Positions 62,634 through 64,000 of a stretch of DNA of 64,000 nt are shown here, piece after piece (the first letter of the stretch is position 1; each line of letters starts with the position of its first letter). Where the stretch lies: positions 4,738,082 through 4,802,081 of the forward strand of contig NC_037261.1 of the NCBI RefSeq assembly GCF_000002425.4. Direction: 5' to 3'. The notes beneath the pieces were generated by a model. The model was not told the origin of the DNA. It searched no databases and was given only the letters and a program-made list of their open reading frames with translations. A program made the translations under genes and the position numbers. This DNA comes from Physcomitrium patens. Its lineage: Eukaryota; Streptophyta; Bryopsida; Funariales; Funariaceae.

Positions 62634-64000
62634 ATGGTTTTCTTGAAACTGGAGCAATTTCATCTTCGAATAATAAATTTAATATTAACTATTGATTTAA
62701 CTTTTATCAAGCCAGTCCAGTTAAGTATGTCTTCAGACCCTCTTGTTCATGATATCAAGAATAATTCTTCTAAATCTCATGATCCTTCTAAATTCATATT
62801 CAAGAACAACCTACTCTATTTCAAAGGACGCCTATATATTCCAAAAGGAGAAGCATGTTTACATATTCTTCAAGCTCGTCATGACTTCTCAGCAGCAGGA
62901 CATTTTGGATACAATAAGACTTTGGAACTGATATCTAAGAATTTTTGGTGGCCTCAAATGTAGAAGGCAGTCAAAGATTTTGTACAATCATGTGATGTTT
63001 GATCAAGATCAAAAACTCATCATCATTGACCTTTTGGAATTCTTCAGCCATTATCCATTTCAAAACAACCATGGTCTTTTGTTTCTATGGACTTTATCAC
63101 GGATCTTCCAATCTTAGGTTCTTATGATTCTATATTCGTGATAGTAGATCATTTTACCAAAATGGCACATTTTGTACCATGTACAAAATCTATCACAGGT
63201 GAAGAAATAACTAAGCTCTTTCTTGACAATATCTATTGCTATCATGGATTATCTAAGGATATTATATCAGATAGGGGAACTCAATTTGTATCAAGATTTT
63301 TGCACACTCTTTTCAGGATTCTAAAAGTAGATATAAAACTATCTTCGGCATTCCATCCTCAAATTGATGGACAAACGAAGCATCTTAATCAAGCTTTGGA
63401 GCAATATTTAAGATGTACCATTAACTACCAACTAGATGATTGGACAATTCTTTTGCCATTGGCAAAGTTTGCTTACAATATTACAATATATTCTTCTATA
63501 AAATAAACACTTTTCTTTGCTAATTATGGTTATCATCCACGACTTGATACTTTTGACTTTTCAAAAGTTGATAATCTTACTGCAAAAGATTTGGTGATTC
63601 ATTTATCAGAGCTACATGCAACGATGAAGGCGCAGTTAAAAGAGGCTCAAGAACAACAAAAGGTCAATGCGGATGTCTATCAAAAAGAACAACCACCATC
63701 CCACTTAGGTGATAAGGTATGGCTACTTTGTCGCAATATCAAGACCACTCGTCCTTGTGACATGTTAGACTATCGAAGGCTTGGACCATTTTCTATTTCT
63801 GCACAAATCAATCTAGTTGCATATCATTTATATCTATTGGAGTCAATAAAAATCCATCCAGTATTCCACGTGTCTCTTCTTGAACCATACAAGATAGTAG
63901 AAAAACCAAGAAGATGACAAGCTCCACCTCCTCCTATAGAAGTGAACAATAATGAAGAGTTTGAAGTAGAAGAAGTCTTAGATTCAAGGCAGCACCGAAA
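62634..64000 (+). pseudogene. Gypsy integrase remnant (right copy), runs off window
   Basis: HHCC zinc domain: HDFSAAGHFGYNKTLE, then FVQSCDV with a stop (63000) at the last Cys. Core: MDFITDLP (first Asp), SDRGTQF (second Asp, about 63271-63291), and after exactly 35 residues AAG (63378-63380), so the catalytic Glu is Lys. Then LDDWTILLPLAKFAYN and, after more stops, HPVFHVSLLEPYK (63855-63893) before the start of the chromodomain at the window edge (EEVLDSR). Stops at 62961, 63000, 63027, 63504 and 63915. Same family as 1-1823. The 3' LTR lies beyond 64000. Confidence 0.92.

Overview
The window looks like nuclear DNA of a land plant, most probably a moss of the Physcomitrium type. Support: every conserved gene here has a plant-specific architecture (long-form remorin, plant 24-kDa FAd subunit of mitochondrial ATP synthase, RLP4-type malectin-like/LRR protein, plant KAB-type potassium-channel beta subunit, plant GT4 glycosyltransferase). 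Genes carry short exons with GT..AG introns and sit as GC-balanced islands in a very AT-rich background packed with decayed Ty3/gypsy elements. The species is an inference; the plant origin is well supported.

Layout. 1-6.6 kb: overlapping remnants of two Ty3/gypsy families. 6.6-12.2 kb: AT-rich desert with a diverged 1.3-1.6 kb direct repeat. 12.7-15.6 kb (-): remorin. 20.5-23.0 kb (-): ATP synthase FAd subunit. 25.1-29.0 kb (-): malectin-like/LRR receptor-like protein. 32.5-33.3 kb (+): LYRM7/MZM1-like complex III assembly factor. 34.0-35.5 kb: a dead Tc1-like (DD34E) DNA transposon in a TA microsatellite. 35.5-42.6 kb: desert with two decayed LTRs. 42.6-45.9 kb: GC-balanced island with no recognised protein. 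46.0-48.9 kb (+): GT4 glycosyltransferase. 49-52 kb: desert. 52.3-54.0 kb (-): KAB1-like aldo/keto reductase. 55.7-64 kb: pile of LTRs of one gypsy family in both orientations, a gag-protease fragment, and a 5' LTR-PBS-gag-pol copy that leaves the right edge of the window.

Five host genes could be followed exon by exon to a closed reading frame: FAd 237 aa, RLP4-like 650 aa, LYRM7-like 101 aa, GT4 489 aa, KAB 321 aa. The remorin is followed for about 753 codons but its first exon is not certain. The host genes do not form a pathway. Two encode mitochondrial respiratory proteins (ATP synthase subunit, complex III assembly) and three act at membranes (remorin, receptor-like protein, channel beta subunit).

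The most unusual items are the Tc1-like DD34E element, the loss of the same catalytic integrase glutamate in three gypsy copies from two families, and the mismatch between the long LTR of the left gypsy copy and the 0.57 kb LTR of the right copy. No wholly new multi-gene system was seen.
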